The notes under the pieces are model-generated. The model was not told the origin of the DNA, did no database searches, and worked only from the letters and a program-made list of their open reading frames with translations. The translations under genes and the position numbers were made by a program. Source: Lachancea kluyveri NRRL Y-12651 (lineage: Eukaryota > Ascomycota > Saccharomycetes > Saccharomycetales > Saccharomycetaceae). From it: a DNA stretch of 64,000 bases. Of this stretch, positions 62,715 through 64,000 are shown in pieces (position 1 is the first letter of the stretch; each line of letters opens with the position of its first letter). Where the stretch lies: contig CM000693.1 in NCBI GenBank assembly GCA_000149225.2, forward strand, positions 248,001 to 312,000, given 5' to 3'.

Positions 62715-62994
62715 GGTATACGTATCTTTGCAGTTGCTTTTCTTTCAAAACTTGAAGTCTTCTCCCCATCTCATCTCATCTCACTTTCACATCCCAAATT
62801 AAAAAAATTTTCAGAGAGAAAAAAGAAATGTGATCTCCTAGTCTTCGGATTTTCATTTCAAAGCCCTCGAAAAGGGATATACACCTCGGAAACGAAGAGC
62901 AACATAATTATTCGTTTTTGTCAAGTTCTTACGAGATGAGTTAGCTATTAATGGGTAAGATTAAGTACAGTGGCGTGTTGATATTACAAGAGTC
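62715..62994. other. PNO1-MDM32 divergent spacer with overlapping uORF
   Basis: 280 bp that include a 15-codon upstream ORF at 62951-62998 whose stop overlaps the MDM32 ATG (ATGA). A TTTTC-rich block lies near 62810-62820. No other gene. Confidence 0.5.
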
Positions 62995-64000
62995 ATGATA
63001 AGTAGCTTTAGAAACGCGTTGACAAAGTTGGGTAGGACCCACTCCCCAAAGACTATTAATATGCTATACGCAGGATCGCGGCTCCCCCGTTACTACTCCT
63101 CTCGTAAAAGTATGGGTGAACTCTCAAGAAGTACCGACTTTATGCATACTCAAAATATACTGTTACAGAAGAACCAGGAACGTTTGACAAAGCATAAGCT
63201 ACTATCAGAAGCAACGAACTTTTACGAGAGATTCAAAATTAACACAAAGTGGTTTTTAATTCGAGGTAACAGGCCTTTCAGCACAGGTGAAATAAGTACA
63301 CTGTTTTCGTGGTTGATCATATCACAACTTGTGTGGGTGATACTAGGAACTACTACATTTGTATCACTAGTGCTATTCACGTTCAACACAGTCTTTGCTA
63401 AGGAAATGGTTGGAAATTTTGTTGGTACTTGTCTGAACAAATACATTGATGGTTGTGACGTCCAATTCCAAGATGCGTTGGTGCCTGAGTGGAAGAAAGG
63501 GTGTATAAGCTTTAAAAAAGTAGAGCTCAAGACCACCCCGAAAATCTCTTCAAAAGGGGACTCCAAAAACGCTCCCCAATTCGAGTTTCAATTAACTTTC
63601 AATCAGATCGATATGACTTTGTCTCTCCGCAAGTGGCTATCTGGACACGGTCTCATTGAAAATTTGTCCGTTTATGGTATGAAGGGTGATGTGACAGTAA
63701 AATCAGACGAAAAAAACCCCTTGCTACAATGGTTTTCCAACGATGGCTATTGTTTAGGTGAAGTTAGAATTAGGGACAGCCGTATTACGGTGCATGACAA
63801 AGAAATTGGCCAAGATTACAGAGTGTCCATATACAATATGGATTTACCACAACTGCGATTCGAATGGCTATTGGTAGATTTCTTCAACGCCAACGTCGTT
63901 ACTGGCGCCATAAACCACTCTCTCTTTACGATTCACAAACGACAACACAAGTTGGCTTATCTCCATGACTTTGAACACGATTTGTCGCCTTGGAAAAGAA
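62995..64000 (+). CDS. MDM32: Mdm32 mitochondrial inner-membrane protein, N-terminal part (cut by window edge)
   Basis: The frame begins at ATG 62995 with a mitochondrial presequence (MISSFRNALTKLGRTHSPK, then SRLPRYYSSRKS) and continues for 335 codons to the window end. A membrane segment follows at FSWLIISQLVWVILGTTTF. Sequence such as LVPEWKKGCISFKKVELKT is typical of the Mdm31/Mdm32 family, which affects mitochondrial morphology and inheritance and possibly phospholipid homeostasis. S. cerevisiae Mdm32 is about 622 residues, so roughly half is present. Synteny with YOR147W. Confidence 0.9.
   Translation, partial: MISSFRNALTKLGRTHSPKTINMLYAGSRLPRYYSSRKSMGELSRSTDFMHTQNILLQKNQERLTKHKLLSEATNFYERFKINTKWFLIRGNRPFSTGEISTLFSWLIISQLVWVILGTTTFVSLVLFTFNTVFAKEMVGNFVGTCLNKYIDGCDVQFQDALVPEWKKGCISFKKVELKTTPKISSKGDSKNAPQFEFQLTFNQIDMTLSLRKWLSGHGLIENLSVYGMKGDVTVKSDEKNPLLQWFSNDGYCLGEVRIRDSRITVHDKEIGQDYRVSIYNMDLPQLRFEWLLVDFFNANVVTGAINHSLFTIHKRQHKLAYLHDFEHDLSPWKR

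Overview
The window is nuclear DNA of a budding yeast in the family Saccharomycetaceae. Most genes are recognisable as orthologs of Saccharomyces cerevisiae genes, and introns carry yeast GTATGT / (T)ACTAAC / YAG signals. The gene order is not that of S. cerevisiae. It is a strictly collinear zipper of two S. cerevisiae blocks: chromosome XV right arm (ADE2, AFI1, ORT1, YOR131C, VPS17, IDH2, SIA1, RUP1, SFL1, ARP8, LSC1, THI80, ELG1, PNO1, MDM32) and chromosome IV right arm (ARO10, YRA1, COI1, RPP2B, NKP1, ATO3, MUS81, CIN10/YDR387C, RVS167, SAC7, UBA2, SPT3). There is a single EFT gene where S. cerevisiae has the ohnologs EFT1 and EFT2, and a single SAC7/BAG7-type gene. This is the ancestral order expected of a lineage that did not undergo the yeast whole-genome duplication. 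The close match to Saccharomyces proteins suggests the Zygosaccharomyces/Torulaspora side of the family; that placement is inference.

Layout. 1-14.6 kb: 5' part of ADE2, ARO10, AFI1, YRA1 (large intron), COI1, a Pmp47-type peroxisomal carrier, ORT1, RPP2B and NKP1. 14.6-26.3 kb is the gene-poor accessory stretch: an inverted pair of Ty1/Ty2-type LTR fossils beside tRNA-Asp, then ATO3, an ARN1-like siderophore transporter and a second ATO3-like gene, separated by 1.7-2.5 kb without recognisable genes. 26.3-48.1 kb: spliced YOR131C, VPS17, EFT, MUS81, CIN10, RVS167, SAC7, UBA2, IDH2, SIA1 and RUP1, densely packed. 48.1-64 kb: SFL1 with a very long polyglutamine tract, ARP8, LSC1, tRNA-Gly, THI80, SPT3, ELG1, PNO1 and the 5' part of MDM32.

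Functional picture. Mostly housekeeping genes: purine and thiamine cofactor synthesis, TCA cycle (IDH2, LSC1), translation (EFT, RPP2B, PNO1), mRNA export, chromatin and transcription (SPT3, ARP8, SFL1), genome stability (MUS81, ELG1), endocytosis, Rho signalling and trafficking (RVS167, SAC7, VPS17, AFI1). The accessory stretch carries plasma-membrane transport for iron siderophores and acetate/ammonium, with an iron-regulon (Aft1-type) site and a stress-element cluster. I found no CRISPR array, no bacterial-type operon and no clear candidate for an entirely new system. The most unusual items are the LTR inverted repeat with its strong resemblance to S. cerevisiae delta elements, a B-box-containing tRNA-like relic upstream of ADE2, a 24-bp-arm perfect hairpin upstream of SFL1, a 49-bp purine/pyrimidine alternation, and the lineage-specific intron in YOR131C.
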